Shown here: positions 51,937-60,510 of the stretch, one piece after another | Numbering within the stretch: position 1 is the stretch's first letter | Layout: every line of letters begins with the position of its first letter | Assembly (NCBI RefSeq): GCF_017876395.1 | Contig: NZ_JAGINX010000001.1 | Span: forward strand, 1,674,001 to 1,738,000 | DNA length: 64,000 nt | Direction of reading: 5' to 3' | From: Nesterenkonia lacusekhoensis | GTDB lineage: Bacteria; Actinomycetota; Actinomycetes; Actinomycetales; Micrococcaceae | Made by a program: the position numbers and the translations under genes | Notes under the pieces: generated by a model | Told to the model about the DNA's origin: nothing | What the model saw: only the letters and a program-made list of their open reading frames with translations | Database searches by the model: none

Positions 51937-52808
51937 AAGACGATCGTTGTGTTTCCGTTCCTCAGAACACGGTCCTCGCAGTGCCATTTCACCGCGCGGG
52001 AGAGCACCGAACGTTCGACATCGGCCCCGTAGCGGGTCAGCTGCGCGACGTCGTCGGCATGGGAGACGCGGATGACGTCCTGCTCGATGATCGGGCCCTC
52101 GTCCAAGTCCTTGGTGACGTAGTGAGCCGTGGCACCGATGAGCTTCACTCCGCGGTCCTTGGCCTTCTGATACGGGCCTGCGCCGATGAAGGCAGGCAGG
52201 AAGCTGTGGTGGATGTTGATGATCGGCACACCCACCTTCTCCAGGAAGTCCTCGGAGATGATCTGCATGTACCGGGCCAGGACCACGAAGTCCACGTTGC
52301 CCCGCAGAAGCTCCAGGTGCTGGGCCTCGGCGGCGGCCTTGTCGCCGTCGACCACAGGGACGTGGACGAACGGGATGCCGAAGGTGCGCACGTCCTCCGC
52401 CAGGTCAGGGTGGTTGGAGACCACCATGGCGATCTCCATGGGAAGCTCCCCGCGGCGGTGGCGCCACAGCAGGTCCAGCAGGCAGTGATCGGTCTTGGAG
52501 GCGAAGATCGCCACCCGCTTGGGCTTATCGGCCTCGGTCAGCGACCAGTCCATGTCGAAGCGCTGAGCCAGCTTCTCCTCGATGACAGCCTCGACCTGCG
52601 GCTTGGCCGCCACGAGGCTGGGCAGATGGAAGACGGTGCGCTGGAAGAAGCGGCCGCCTTCGACGCCGGTGGAGTACTGGTCGAGGCTGATGATGTTGCC
52701 GCCCAACTCCGAGATCAGGTCGGTGACGGCGGCGACGATCCCTGGCTGATCCGGGCAGCTGATGATCAGCCGCGCGATGTCCTGAGCCTGTGTGGTGGAT
52801 GAACTCAT
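51933..52808 (-). CDS. purU: Formyltetrahydrofolate deformylase
   Basis: Hydrolyses 10-formyl-THF to THF and formate, balancing one-carbon pools. 291 residues: N-terminal ACT domain (RLIISCPDQPGIVAAVTDLISELGGNII) and a C-terminal formyl-transferase fold with VLARYMQIISEDFLEK and the NIHHSFLPAFIGAGPYQKA active-site segment. Asp in the late GPIIEQDVIRVSHAD is conserved. Start ATG at 52808; an upstream start is less likely. It lies just after the tRNA-Asn terminator. Confidence 0.95.
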   Translation of the reverse strand: MSSSTTQAQDIARLIISCPDQPGIVAAVTDLISELGGNIISLDQYSTGVEGGRFFQRTVFHLPSLVAAKPQVEAVIEEKLAQRFDMDWSLTEADKPKRVAIFASKTDHCLLDLLWRHRRGELPMEIAMVVSNHPDLAEDVRTFGIPFVHVPVVDGDKAAAEAQHLELLRGNVDFVVLARYMQIISEDFLEKVGVPIINIHHSFLPAFIGAGPYQKAKDRGVKLIGATAHYVTKDLDEGPIIEQDVIRVSHADDVAQLTRYGADVERSVLSRAVKWHCEDRVLRNGNTTIVF

Positions 52809-52840
52809 AGGAACGCCTCTCTCTGTCCGCTGTGCCATAG

Positions 52841-52872
52841 AAAAGACCCCCACCCCCGAAGGGGTGAGGGTC
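52841..52872 (-). terminator. Intrinsic terminator after tRNA-Asn
   Basis: GACCCTCACCCC-TTC-GGGGGTGGGGGTC-type stem on the minus strand followed by TTTT. Classic Rho-independent terminator shielding purU from the tRNA transcript. Confidence 0.85.
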
Positions 52873-52881
52873 TCAGCTCTG

Positions 52882-52953
52882 CTCCCCCAGCTGGATTCGA
52901 ACCAGCAACCCCTCGATTAACAGTCGAGTGCTCTGCCGTTGAGCTATGGAGGA
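52882..52953 (-). tRNA. tRNA-Asn (GTT)
   Basis: Minus-strand cloverleaf: acceptor TCCTCCA/TGGGGGA with one G-T pair, D-arm GCTC...GAGC, anticodon loop CTGTTAA with anticodon GTT, T-arm GCTGG-TTCGAAT-CCAGC. Discriminator G at 52882; no encoded CCA, unlike the CAT tRNA at 45982. An intrinsic terminator follows. Confidence 0.97.
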
Positions 52954-53050
52954 TTGCGACCAGAAAAGTTTATCAGGAGAACTCTCACAGGCAAAAATCC
53001 TGCCGCCTCCCCTGCCGTTTCCCGTTCTGGGGCGCACCAAGTCTGCCAGA

Positions 53051-53108
53051 TGTGTTGAATTCCTGGAAATCCGTCTCTGAGGAGCGCAGTTCCCGGGAAT
53101 TCGACACA
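53051..53108. repeat. Imperfect 16-bp inverted repeat upstream of tRNA-Asn
   Basis: TGTGTTGAATTCCTGG (53051-53066) pairs 14 of 16 with 53093-53108, loop 26 nt. It lies between the SDR stop and the tRNA-Asn gene. It may be the terminator of dapE-SDR or a remnant of an insertion next to a tRNA. The rest of 52954-53138 shows no gene. Confidence 0.5.
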
Positions 53109-53138
53109 CCCGGCGTCAGCCCCACCTGCCGCTGACCA

Positions 53139-53846
53139 TCAGCCGTTGACCGGGCGGATCGACAGCTCCTCGACCATGGAGGCCTCGGGCATGTCCACTG
53201 CCGTGCGCACAGTAGCGGCCACCGACTCCGGGGCGATGTAGCGGGCGCCGTCGTAGTCGGTGTTGCCCTTCGACTCCTGCAGGGCCACCTGCATATCGGT
53301 GTCCACACGGCCCGGGTGGATGCTGGTGACCCGGACGGTGCCTCTCTCCTCAGCCCGCAGGGCATCGGTGAAGGCCCGCAGCGCAAACTTAGATCCGGAG
53401 TAGAGAGCCCCTCCGGCAGCGGAGTGATAGCCGGAGCCGGAGTTGATGGCCACGACCTGCCCGCGGGCGGCCCGCAGGGCCGGCAGGGTCAGTCGAGTCA
53501 GCTCAGCCACGGCGAAGACGTTGAGCTCGAACATCGTCCGCCATTCGGCCAGCGGCGCCTCCGCCACCGGACGCATCCAGGCCAGACCGGCCGAATGCAC
53601 CACCACATCCAGCTGTTCGACGCCGGCCTGCCCCCAGGCCGCTGCCAGCGCCTCGGCGTCGGCAAGATCGGCGAGGAACGGCTGCGCGGTGCCGCCGGCG
53701 GCCTGGATCTCCGCGATGACCGCATCCACGCGGTCGGCGTCGGTGCCCCCGATCAGCAGGTGATGGTCTCGGGCCAGGTCCAGGGCCACTGCGCGGCCGA
53801 TGCCGCGGGAGCCTCCGGTGACCAGTGCTGTCTTCGTTGTGATCAT
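53139..53846 (-). CDS. SDR family oxidoreductase
   Basis: 235-residue short-chain dehydrogenase/reductase. NAD(P) motif TALVTGGSRGIGRAVALDLA, catalytic Ser (INSGSGYHSAAGG), Tyr-x-x-x-Lys (ALYSGSKFAL) and FADLADAEAL-type Asp after beta-4 are present. Asp at the end of beta-2 (GGTDADRV) makes NADPH less certain. Its ATG overlaps the dapE stop (ATGA), so it is co-translated with dapE; the substrate is unknown and the link to lysine synthesis may be only transcriptional. Confidence 0.92.
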   Translation of the reverse strand: MITTKTALVTGGSRGIGRAVALDLARDHHLLIGGTDADRVDAVIAEIQAAGGTAQPFLADLADAEALAAAWGQAGVEQLDVVVHSAGLAWMRPVAEAPLAEWRTMFELNVFAVAELTRLTLPALRAARGQVVAINSGSGYHSAAGGALYSGSKFALRAFTDALRAEERGTVRVTSIHPGRVDTDMQVALQESKGNTDYDGARYIAPESVAATVRTAVDMPEASMVEELSIRPVNG

Positions 53847-54991
53847 GGGCCCACCCTAACCAGCCACCGGTGCAGCGCGATGTAGCAGTCACGGATCTGC
53901 CCGGCAGAGACGTGCTCGTCATCGGTGTGGGCCAGCAGAGGGCTGCCGGCGGAGAAGTTCACCGCGGGCACCCCCAGCGCGGAGAACCGGGCCACATCGG
54001 TCCAGCCGTACTTCGGCATGGGGTCTCCGCCGACGGCGCGCAGGAAGTCCTGGGCGGCCGGATGATCCAGCCCCGGGCGGGCCCCCGGTGAGGAGTCGGT
54101 GATCTCGGTCTGCTCGTCACTCACGCCCGCACTGCGGAGCACCTCGCGGACATGTTCGTGGGCCTGCTCCTCGGTCTTGTCCGGGGCGAAGCGGTAGTTG
54201 ATCTCCAGCACGCACTCATCCGGAATGACGTTGCCGGCGATCCCACCGGTGATGGATACGGCGTTGAGCCCCTCGCGGTAGGCCAGCCCGTCCACATCCA
54301 CCGTCTGGGGTTCGTAGGCCTCCAAGGCGGCGAGGACCGAGGCGGCCCGGTGGATGGCGTTCTGCCCCATCCAGGCCCGGCCCGAATGCGCGGCGACGCC
54401 GGGGATGGTCACCCGGAGGCGGCAGGTGCCGTTGCAGCCGCCCTCCACCAGGCCGTCGGTGGGCTCCAGCAGGACCGCGAAATCAGCTTCCAGCAGCTCG
54501 GGAGAAGTGCGCACCACCCGACCCAGCCCAGATTTGGAGGCCTCGACCTCCTCGTGGTCATAGAAGACCCAGGTGACATCCCGCTCCAGCCTCTGCCCGG
54601 CGCTGACGGCCTGGGCGAGGTCGGCGGCCAGCTTCAGCTGAAGAGCGACTCCTGCCTTCATGTCCACCGCGCCGCGCCCGTAGAGGAAGTCCTCACCGTC
54701 GTGGACCTCCCACGTAGGCGGGACCGTGCCGCGGGAGCCTTCGGCACTGGGCAACGGGACGGTGTCCAGGTGACCGGCCAGCACGACTCGCTGGTCGGCG
54801 CCGGTCTCGGTGCGGGCGATGACCGCATCGCCGTCACGGTGGATGGTCAGGGGGCCGAGGGCACCCAGGGCGTGCTCAACGGCGTCGGCCAGTACAGCCT
54901 CCTCGCCGGAGACGGAATAGCAGGCGATCAGCTGCTCGGTCAGCAGCGCGGGATCGCCGGCCAGGTCAAGCTGGGGAGCATCAGGTGACAT
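53843..54991 (-). CDS. dapE: Succinyl-diaminopimelate desuccinylase
   Basis: M20 zinc peptidase-like amidase of the succinylase branch of lysine/meso-DAP synthesis. 382 residues: VLAGHLDTVPLP (first metal His/Asp), LYGRGAVDMKAGVA (bridging Asp), FYDHEEVEASKSG (general-base Glu pair), and EPTDGLVEGGCNGTCRLRVTIPGVAAHSGRAWMGQNAIH (dimerisation domain His). Complete. TAGGCT lies 6 nt before the ATG. Divergent from dapD by 52 nt, so both succinylase-branch genes share one short promoter region. Confidence 0.95.
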   Translation of the reverse strand: MSPDAPQLDLAGDPALLTEQLIACYSVSGEEAVLADAVEHALGALGPLTIHRDGDAVIARTETGADQRVVLAGHLDTVPLPSAEGSRGTVPPTWEVHDGEDFLYGRGAVDMKAGVALQLKLAADLAQAVSAGQRLERDVTWVFYDHEEVEASKSGLGRVVRTSPELLEADFAVLLEPTDGLVEGGCNGTCRLRVTIPGVAAHSGRAWMGQNAIHRAASVLAALEAYEPQTVDVDGLAYREGLNAVSITGGIAGNVIPDECVLEINYRFAPDKTEEQAHEHVREVLRSAGVSDEQTEITDSSPGARPGLDHPAAQDFLRAVGGDPMPKYGWTDVARFSALGVPAVNFSAGSPLLAHTDDEHVSAGQIRDCYIALHRWLVRVGP

Positions 54992-55003
54992 GGCCCCAGC
55001 CTA
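54992..55003 (-). promoter_or_regulatory. Candidate leaderless -10 element of dapE
   Basis: TAGGCT on the minus strand (54998-55003) 6 nt before the ATG at 54991. Confidence 0.4.
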
Positions 55004-55030
55004 ACCGGCACGAGGCGAGGTCAGGCCTTA

Positions 55031-55043
55031 TAGGATGGGACCT
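55031..55043 (+). promoter_or_regulatory. Candidate leaderless -10 element of dapD
   Basis: TAGGAT (55031-55036) 7 nt before the ATG at 55044; with the dapE element it forms a very compact back-to-back promoter pair. Confidence 0.45.
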
Positions 55044-56003
55044 ATGAGCACTGAGAACGCATCCCGGATCGCCTCCGGCCACGGACTTGCCACTGTCACC
55101 GCTGATGGAACCGTTCTGGACACCTGGTTCCCAGCCCCCGCGCTCACCCCGCTGAGTGCGAACATCGGCGAGGACATCCTGGCCGACCTCGAAGCCGCCA
55201 CCGGCGAGGACGCCGACCGCGGTGTGAGCACCAAGGTGGTCTCCGTGGAGGCGAACCTGGATGAGGAGGCCGCCAGCACCGAGGACGTGTGGCTGCGCCT
55301 CCACCTGCTCTCCCACCGCCTGGTCCAGCCCCGGACCATCAACCTCGACGGCATCTTCGGCCACCTGACCAACGTGGTGTGGACCAACTTCGGCCCCTGC
55401 GCCGTGGAGAACTTCGAGACCACGCGCCTGAAGCTGCGCAGCCGCGGCCATGTCACGGTCTACAGCATCGATAAGTTCCCGCGCCTGGTCGACTACGTGA
55501 CCCCGAAGGGCGTGCGCATCGGCGACGCCGACCGCGTCCGCCTGGGCGCCCACCTCGCCGAAGGCACCACGGTCATGCACGAAGGCTTCGTGAACTTCAA
55601 CGCCGGGACTCTGGGCACCTCCATGGTGGAGGGCCGCATCTCGGCCGGTGTGGTCGTCGGCGACGGCACCGACGTCGGCGGCGGGGCCTCCATCATGGGC
55701 ACCCTCTCCGGCGGCGGCAAGGAGAAGATCACCCTGGGCGAGCGGGTCCTGCTGGGCGCCAACGCCGGTGTGGGCATCTCGCTGGGCGATGACTGCCTGG
55801 TGGAGGCCGGCCTCTACGTCACCGCGGGCACCAAGGTCTCTGTGCTCGACGACGACCGCACCGTCACCGCCGTGGTCAAGGCCTCCCAGCTCTCCGGGGT
55901 TCCGGAGCTGCTGTTCGTGCGCGACTCCACCACCGGTGCTGTCCTGGCCAAGCCCCGCAAGGGTCAGAAGGTGGAGCTCAACGAAGCTCTGCATAAGAAC
56001 TGA
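55044..56003 (+). CDS. dapD: Tetrahydrodipicolinate N-succinyltransferase
   Basis: Succinyl-CoA-dependent step of lysine/DAP synthesis, actinobacterial class. 319 residues: N-terminal alpha/beta domain, then a left-handed beta-helix of hexapeptide repeats ([68 protein letters not shown]) and the conserved [19 protein letters not shown] segment. ATG at 55044 preferred over 55035 because the latter overlaps the -10 element. Divergent from dapE. Confidence 0.96.
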   Translation: MSTENASRIASGHGLATVTADGTVLDTWFPAPALTPLSANIGEDILADLEAATGEDADRGVSTKVVSVEANLDEEAASTEDVWLRLHLLSHRLVQPRTINLDGIFGHLTNVVWTNFGPCAVENFETTRLKLRSRGHVTVYSIDKFPRLVDYVTPKGVRIGDADRVRLGAHLAEGTTVMHEGFVNFNAGTLGTSMVEGRISAGVVVGDGTDVGGGASIMGTLSGGGKEKITLGERVLLGANAGVGISLGDDCLVEAGLYVTAGTKVSVLDDDRTVTAVVKASQLSGVPELLFVRDSTTGAVLAKPRKGQKVELNEALHKN

Positions 56004-56014
56004 CCCACCCGTCC

Positions 56015-57013
56015 ATGGCAGCCCGCAGAGACGACCGCCGCGTGGTGGTGACCCGCGAGACGGCCCGGCGCAGGCGACGGCGTCGGGCCCTCGTGGCCCT
56101 CGGCGTCGGCGCCGCAGTCGTGGCCGGGACAGGCTACGGGGCCTGGCGCTTCATCGATGAGAACGAGTACCTCCTGGAGGAAGGATGCTCGGTCTCACTG
56201 GGCGGGGACACCTTCACCCTGACTCCGGAGCAGACCCGCACAGCCGCTGACCTCAGCGCCGCCGCCGCGGACCGCGGCCTGGATCCGGAGGCTGCGGTGG
56301 ACGCCGTGGCGATCTCCCTCCAGGAGAGTGATCTGACCGCCCGCGACCTCCCCGCCGAGGACCAGGCCGCAGCCGACGAGTCCACAGAAGCCTCAGCTGA
56401 GCAGGACGAGCCGGCCGATCCGGCACCCGAGTATTTCGCCCGCAGCGGCCCCCAGTGGAGCTCCGACGGAGCGAGCCACGGAGCTCCCACCACGGCCGAG
56501 GACTTCTTCTCCGCCCTGGAGGAGACCGAGGGGTGGAGCCCGGAGCTGGATCTGGAGGAGTCCGCCGAGGTGCTGGACCGCCCGCATAACGCCAGCTTCT
56601 ACCCACAGCACGAGGACCTGGCCCGCGCCTTCACCACGCCGCTGACCGGCCAGCAGCCGATGGACCTGAGCTGTGAGCTCGCTCAGCGCGATGTTCCCGA
56701 CGCCGACCCGCAGGGCTACGCCGAGGCGCTCATCTCCAGCTTCCCCACCCTGCTCGAGGAACAGGCCGTGGAGGTGGCCGAGGACGGCGTCGTGATCACT
56801 GTCCCGGACCGTGATGCTGCCGAGGAAGGGCAGAGTCAGCAGGATCTGGACTGGCTGTTCGCCCACTGGTCGCTGGCGATGGCCCGCGACTACGGCCTCC
56901 AGAACATCGATGTCGGCGCCCACACGTGGGACCGTGACGCCGCCGCCTGGCAGCAGGGCTCCACCGCCGAGGACGGCACTGTCCGCCTGGGCTTCGACCG
57001 CGACGAGGACTGA
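56015..57013 (+). CDS. Conserved membrane-anchored protein of unknown function
   Basis: 332 residues. A basic N-terminus (RETARRRRRRR) and one span (ALVALGVGAAVVAGTGYGAW) anchor an acidic extracytoplasmic domain starting LLEEGCSVSLGGDTFTLTPEQTRTAADLSAAAADRGLDPEAAVDAVAISLQES; the later part includes YFARSGPQWSSDGAS and NASFYPQHEDLARAFTTPLTGQQPMDLSCELA. The pairing of a Cys near the span and another in DLSCEL suggests a disulfide. Similar proteins occur in actinobacteria next to dapD but no activity is known to me. Eleven nt after dapD, ends at a strong terminator. Confidence 0.78.
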   Translation: MAARRDDRRVVVTRETARRRRRRRALVALGVGAAVVAGTGYGAWRFIDENEYLLEEGCSVSLGGDTFTLTPEQTRTAADLSAAAADRGLDPEAAVDAVAISLQESDLTARDLPAEDQAAADESTEASAEQDEPADPAPEYFARSGPQWSSDGASHGAPTTAEDFFSALEETEGWSPELDLEESAEVLDRPHNASFYPQHEDLARAFTTPLTGQQPMDLSCELAQRDVPDADPQGYAEALISSFPTLLEEQAVEVAEDGVVITVPDRDAAEEGQSQQDLDWLFAHWSLAMARDYGLQNIDVGAHTWDRDAAAWQQGSTAEDGTVRLGFDRDED

Positions 57014-57059
57014 GGTCCCGACGCCGAGCCCTTCCCCCATGAACAACGCCCCGACACAC

Positions 57060-57102
57060 AGAAGGGCCCGCCCCGCTCACGACGAGCGGGGCGGGCCCTT
57101 CT
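57060..57102. terminator. Strong bidirectional hairpin terminator
   Basis: 19-bp perfect stem (57060-57078 with 57084-57102, AGAAGGGCCCGCCCCGCTC on the left) with a 5-nt loop, between the convergent membrane-anchored protein gene and gltA. Confidence 0.85.
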
Positions 57103-57150
57103 GCATCTGCCGCGGCCTACAAAGACGCCGAGGCGGAGATCAGTGAGAGA

Positions 57151-58431
57151 TCACGCCGGGTAGTCGCGCTGGCCCTCGCCGATGTAGATCTGGCGCGGGC
57201 GGCCGATCTTGGTGGCAGGGTCGTTGACCATCTCGCGCCACTGGGCGATCCAGCCGGGCAGACGGCCCAGGGCGAAGAGCGGGGTGAACATCTTCTCCGG
57301 GAAGCCCATGGCCTTGTAGATCAGGCCGGTGTAGAAGTCGACGTTCGGGTAGAGCTTGCGCTCGATGAAGTAGTCGTCCTCCAGAGCCTTCTGCTCCAGG
57401 CGCTGCGCGATCTCGAAGAGCTCGTCGTTGCCGCCCAGCTTGGTCAGCAGCTTATCGGCCAGGCCCTTCACCACACGCGCACGCGGATCATAGTTCTTGT
57501 AGACCCGGTGGCCGAAGCCCATCAGGCGCACGCCCTCCTCCTTGTTCTTGACCTTCTCCATGAAGGCCTCAGGAGTGACGTCGCCGCCCTGGATCTGGCG
57601 CAGCATCTTCAGCACGGCCTCGTTGGCACCACCGTGTGCGGGGCCGTAGAGCGCGTTGATGCCTGCGGAGATCGAAGCGAACATGTTCGCCTGGGAGGAG
57701 CCCACCAGGCGCACGGTGGAGGTGGAGCAGTTCTGCTCGTGATCGGCATGCAGGATCAGCAGCACGTCGAGCGCGCGGGCGACCTCCGGATCGATCTCGT
57801 ACTGCTCGGCGGGCACGCCGAAGCAGCCGCGCAGGAAGTTCTCCGTGATGGAGAGGTTGTTGTCCGGGTAGAGCATCGGCTGGCCCACGGACTTCTTGTA
57901 GGCGTAGGCAGCGATGGTCGGAACCTTGGCCAGCAGACGGTAGGTGGAGCGCTCGACCTGCTCGGCGTCGAAGGGATCCAGCGAGTCCGGGTAGTAGGTG
58001 GACAGCGCGGAGACCGCCGAAGAGAGCACCGGCATCGGGTGGGCGTCACGGGGGAAGCCGGAGAAGAAGTCCTTCAGCTCCTCGTGCAGCAAGGTGTGCC
58101 GGCGGGTGACGCTGTCGAAGTCGGCCAGCTGCTCCGCAGTGGGCAGGTCTCCGTGGATCAGCAGGTAGGAGACCTCCAGGAAGGTGGAGTTCTCCGCGAG
58201 CTGCTCGATCGGGTAGCCGCGGTAGCGCAGGATGCCCTCGTCACCGTCGATGTAGGTGATCGCGGACTTGGCGTTGGCGGTGTTCATGAACCCGGGGTCG
58301 TAGGTGACGGCACCGGTGGTCTTCAGCAGTGGTCCGATGGCGAGACCGTCGTTGCCTTCGACGGCATTCTCCACGGGGAGATCAAGATCGTGGTCCTGAT
58401 AGTGCAGCTTCGCTGCTGTCTGCTCAGTCAT
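57151..58431 (-). CDS. gltA: Citrate synthase
   Basis: First TCA-cycle step, acetyl-CoA plus oxaloacetate. 426 residues, type with an extended N-terminus. Conserved motifs: DGDEGILRYRGYPIEQLAENS, ILHADHEQNCSTSTVRLVGSSQANMFASISAGINALYGPAHGGANEAVLKML (catalytic His), GFGHRVYKNYDPRARVVK (second His) and NVDFYTGLIYKAMGFPEKMFTPLFALGRLPGW (Asp). ATG at 58431 with AAGGAG upstream. The 107-nt upstream gap holds direct CAGGTA repeats (CACAGGTAACAGGTAGG, minus strand) near a TAGGTT hexamer. Confidence 0.97.
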   Translation of the reverse strand: MTEQTAAKLHYQDHDLDLPVENAVEGNDGLAIGPLLKTTGAVTYDPGFMNTANAKSAITYIDGDEGILRYRGYPIEQLAENSTFLEVSYLLIHGDLPTAEQLADFDSVTRRHTLLHEELKDFFSGFPRDAHPMPVLSSAVSALSTYYPDSLDPFDAEQVERSTYRLLAKVPTIAAYAYKKSVGQPMLYPDNNLSITENFLRGCFGVPAEQYEIDPEVARALDVLLILHADHEQNCSTSTVRLVGSSQANMFASISAGINALYGPAHGGANEAVLKMLRQIQGGDVTPEAFMEKVKNKEEGVRLMGFGHRVYKNYDPRARVVKGLADKLLTKLGGNDELFEIAQRLEQKALEDDYFIERKLYPNVDFYTGLIYKAMGFPEKMFTPLFALGRLPGWIAQWREMVNDPATKIGRPRQIYIGEGQRDYPA

Positions 58432-58539
58432 GGGTCTCCTTATCAGACACACACAGATAGGGCTCGGGTGCGGGGCACTTTACTGAACAACCTACCTGTT
58501 ACCTGTGCCATAGTGCTACTTGCATTACACAGCGGCGAA

Positions 58540-59679
58540 TCAGCTGGTCAGGCGGCTGACAGCGGCCTCTATACGCTCGTCAGTGGCCGTCAGTGCGACC
58601 CTGATATAGCCGTTGCCGTGCTCGCCGTAGAAGACGCCCGGACCCACTACGATCCCTCGCTCAGCCATGCGGGACACCAAGCTCCAGGTGTCGGCCGCAG
58701 TGGCCGCTGAGGGGTCGGTCTGGGCATCTCGGCACCACAGGTAGAGACCGGCCACGGAGTGCTCGATCTCCAGACCTGCCGCCTTCAGCGCGGGCACGAG
58801 CCTCTGCCGACGAGCCCGGTAGAGCTCGCGCTGGGCATCCACGTGCTGCTCGTCGGTGAGCGCCACACGCAGCGCCTCCTGCACCGGCGCGGGCATGATC
58901 ATCCCGGCATGCTTGCGGGTGTTGACCAGTCCGGCGATCAGGTCGGGACAACCGGCGGCGAAGGCCGCGCGGTACCCGGCCAGGTTGGACTGTTTGGATG
59001 CGGAGTAGACCGCCAGCACTCCGCGGTGGTCCACAGCCCCGTGCTCATCTCCGCTGACCCGGGGATCCAACACGGAGGGGACGTCCTCGACGTCCCAGGG
59101 CAGTTCGGCGTAACACTCATCGGAGGCGACCACCGCACCGATGCGCCGGGCCAGCGCGACCACGTCACGCATCCACTCCGCGCTGTCCACCCGGCCGGTG
59201 GGGTTGCCCGGAGAGTTCAGCCAGATCAGCTTCACCCGGCGCAGCGTCTCCTCGTCCAGACTCAGCGGGTCCTCGACGGCCAGGTGATCAGCCCCGGCGA
59301 TCTGGGCGCCGATGTCATAGGTGGGGTAAGCGACCAGCGGACGCAGGACCAGGTCCCCCTTCCCCAGGCCGAGCAGCGTGGGCAGCCAGGCCACCAGCTC
59401 TTTGGACCCGACCGTGGGCAGCACGGCCTCCGGGTCCAGCCCCGGGACGCCGCGACGTCGGGCGAACCAGTCAGCCACGGCCTCACGCAGCTCAGGGCGG
59501 CCATGGGTGGTCGGATATCCGGGAGCGTCGGCGGCCGAGGCCAGGGCCTCCCGGATGACCTGCGGGGTCGGATCCACCGGAGTGCCGATGGAGAGGTTGA
59601 CCGCGCCGCCGTCGTGCTGTTCGGCCTGCTCCTTATACGGAGCCATGGCGTCCCAAGGGTAGTCAGGCAAGGTGAGCAC
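58540..59679 (-). CDS. dapC: Succinyldiaminopimelate transaminase
   Basis: PLP-dependent class I aminotransferase of the DAP pathway. 379 residues: VNLSIGTPVDPTPQVIREAL, GYPTTHGRPELREAVADWFARR, LIWLNSPGNPTGRVDSAEW, SDECYAELPWDVEDVPSVLDPRV and the PLP lysine in VYSASKQSNLAGYRAAF. The GTG start at 59679 lies 3 nt after fdxA, whose 3' end supplies a GGAG ribosome binding site. The fdxA-dapC pair is conserved in actinobacteria; dapE and dapD lie 4 kb away. Confidence 0.95.
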   Translation of the reverse strand: MLTLPDYPWDAMAPYKEQAEQHDGGAVNLSIGTPVDPTPQVIREALASAADAPGYPTTHGRPELREAVADWFARRRGVPGLDPEAVLPTVGSKELVAWLPTLLGLGKGDLVLRPLVAYPTYDIGAQIAGADHLAVEDPLSLDEETLRRVKLIWLNSPGNPTGRVDSAEWMRDVVALARRIGAVVASDECYAELPWDVEDVPSVLDPRVSGDEHGAVDHRGVLAVYSASKQSNLAGYRAAFAAGCPDLIAGLVNTRKHAGMIMPAPVQEALRVALTDEQHVDAQRELYRARRQRLVPALKAAGLEIEHSVAGLYLWCRDAQTDPSAATAADTWSLVSRMAERGIVVGPGVFYGEHGNGYIRVALTATDERIEAAVSRLTS

Positions 59680-59682
59680 CGC

Positions 59683-60003
59683 TCAGTGCTCCTGCGGCGG
59701 GAGTGCGGCGATGATCTCGTGGTCCTTCTCGATCATGCCCAGCTTGGCCGCGCCGCCGGGCGAGCCCACATCGTCGAAGAACTCGACATTGGCCCGGTAG
59801 TACTCGGACCACTCCTCCGGGACGTCGTCTTCGTAGTAGATGGCCTCCACCGGGCAGACCGGCTCGCAGGCGCCGCAGTCCACACATTCGTCCGGGTGGA
59901 TGTAGAGCGAACGTTCACCCTCGTAGATGCAGTCCACGGGGCACTCATCGATGCAGGCCTTATCCTTCAGGTCCACACAGGGCAGGGCGATGATGTAAGT
60001 CAT
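59683..60003 (-). CDS. fdxA: 7Fe ferredoxin (3Fe-4S/4Fe-4S)
   Basis: 106-residue electron carrier. Cluster ligands: Cys in LPCVDLKDKACIDECPVDC and DECVDCGACEPVCPVEAIYY, the FdxA pattern giving one 3Fe-4S and one 4Fe-4S cluster. The remaining acidic C-terminal half is the usual mycobacterial/actinobacterial extension. GAGGAG about 5 nt before the ATG at 60003. Electron partners (for example cytochromes P450) cannot be read from this window. Confidence 0.95.
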   Translation of the reverse strand: MTYIIALPCVDLKDKACIDECPVDCIYEGERSLYIHPDECVDCGACEPVCPVEAIYYEDDVPEEWSEYYRANVEFFDDVGSPGGAAKLGMIEKDHEIIAALPPQEH

Positions 60004-60045
60004 GGACTCCTCTATCTTTCGAGGGTTGGGGTGCTGCGGTCCAGT

Positions 60046-60510
60046 CTACCGAGGTTGCGCGCCCGGCTGCACCGCATGCGATGCGACGTCGCGCACGAGG
60101 ATCCACTTGATCAGGATCATCGCCAGCAGCGCGACGCCGGCGCTGCCCAGCCACCACAGCGCGGAGGCCAGGGTGGGCCCAGGCAGGGCGTCCATCGTCT
60201 CTGGGCTCATCGGCACCATCAGTTGGTCCGGACCCGGCCACATATAGGCCAAGGTGACCACGGTGAAGGTGGTGATCCCCATGACGGTGGATTCGGTCAG
60301 CGAGCCGGCCTGCAGCCCGATCCACAGCTGAGCCGCGAACGCGATCAGCAGCGCGAGCCCCGCTCCCCACAGGATCGGCGTGCCGTCTTCGACGGTGCCG
60401 ATCATGATGATGTTCCCGTGCAGGGCTGTGCCGAGGACCCCGAGGATGACTCCCACGGAGAACGCCACACCCATGAGCACCGGGCGGAAGCGGGGCTGCT
60501 GCTGGGACAT
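60046..60510 (-). CDS. Conserved four-span membrane protein
   Basis: 154 residues of unknown function. Four spans: VLMGVAFSVGVILGVLGTAL, ILWGAGLALLIAFAAQLWIG, TVMGITTFTVVTLAYMWPG and ALWWLGSAGVALLAMILIKWIL. Polar N-terminus QQQPRFRPV. Its ATG overlaps the last base of the typA stop, so the two are translated from one message; it precedes fdxA. No family assigned. Confidence 0.8.
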   Translation of the reverse strand: MSQQQPRFRPVLMGVAFSVGVILGVLGTALHGNIIMIGTVEDGTPILWGAGLALLIAFAAQLWIGLQAGSLTESTVMGITTFTVVTLAYMWPGPDQLMVPMSPETMDALPGPTLASALWWLGSAGVALLAMILIKWILVRDVASHAVQPGAQPR

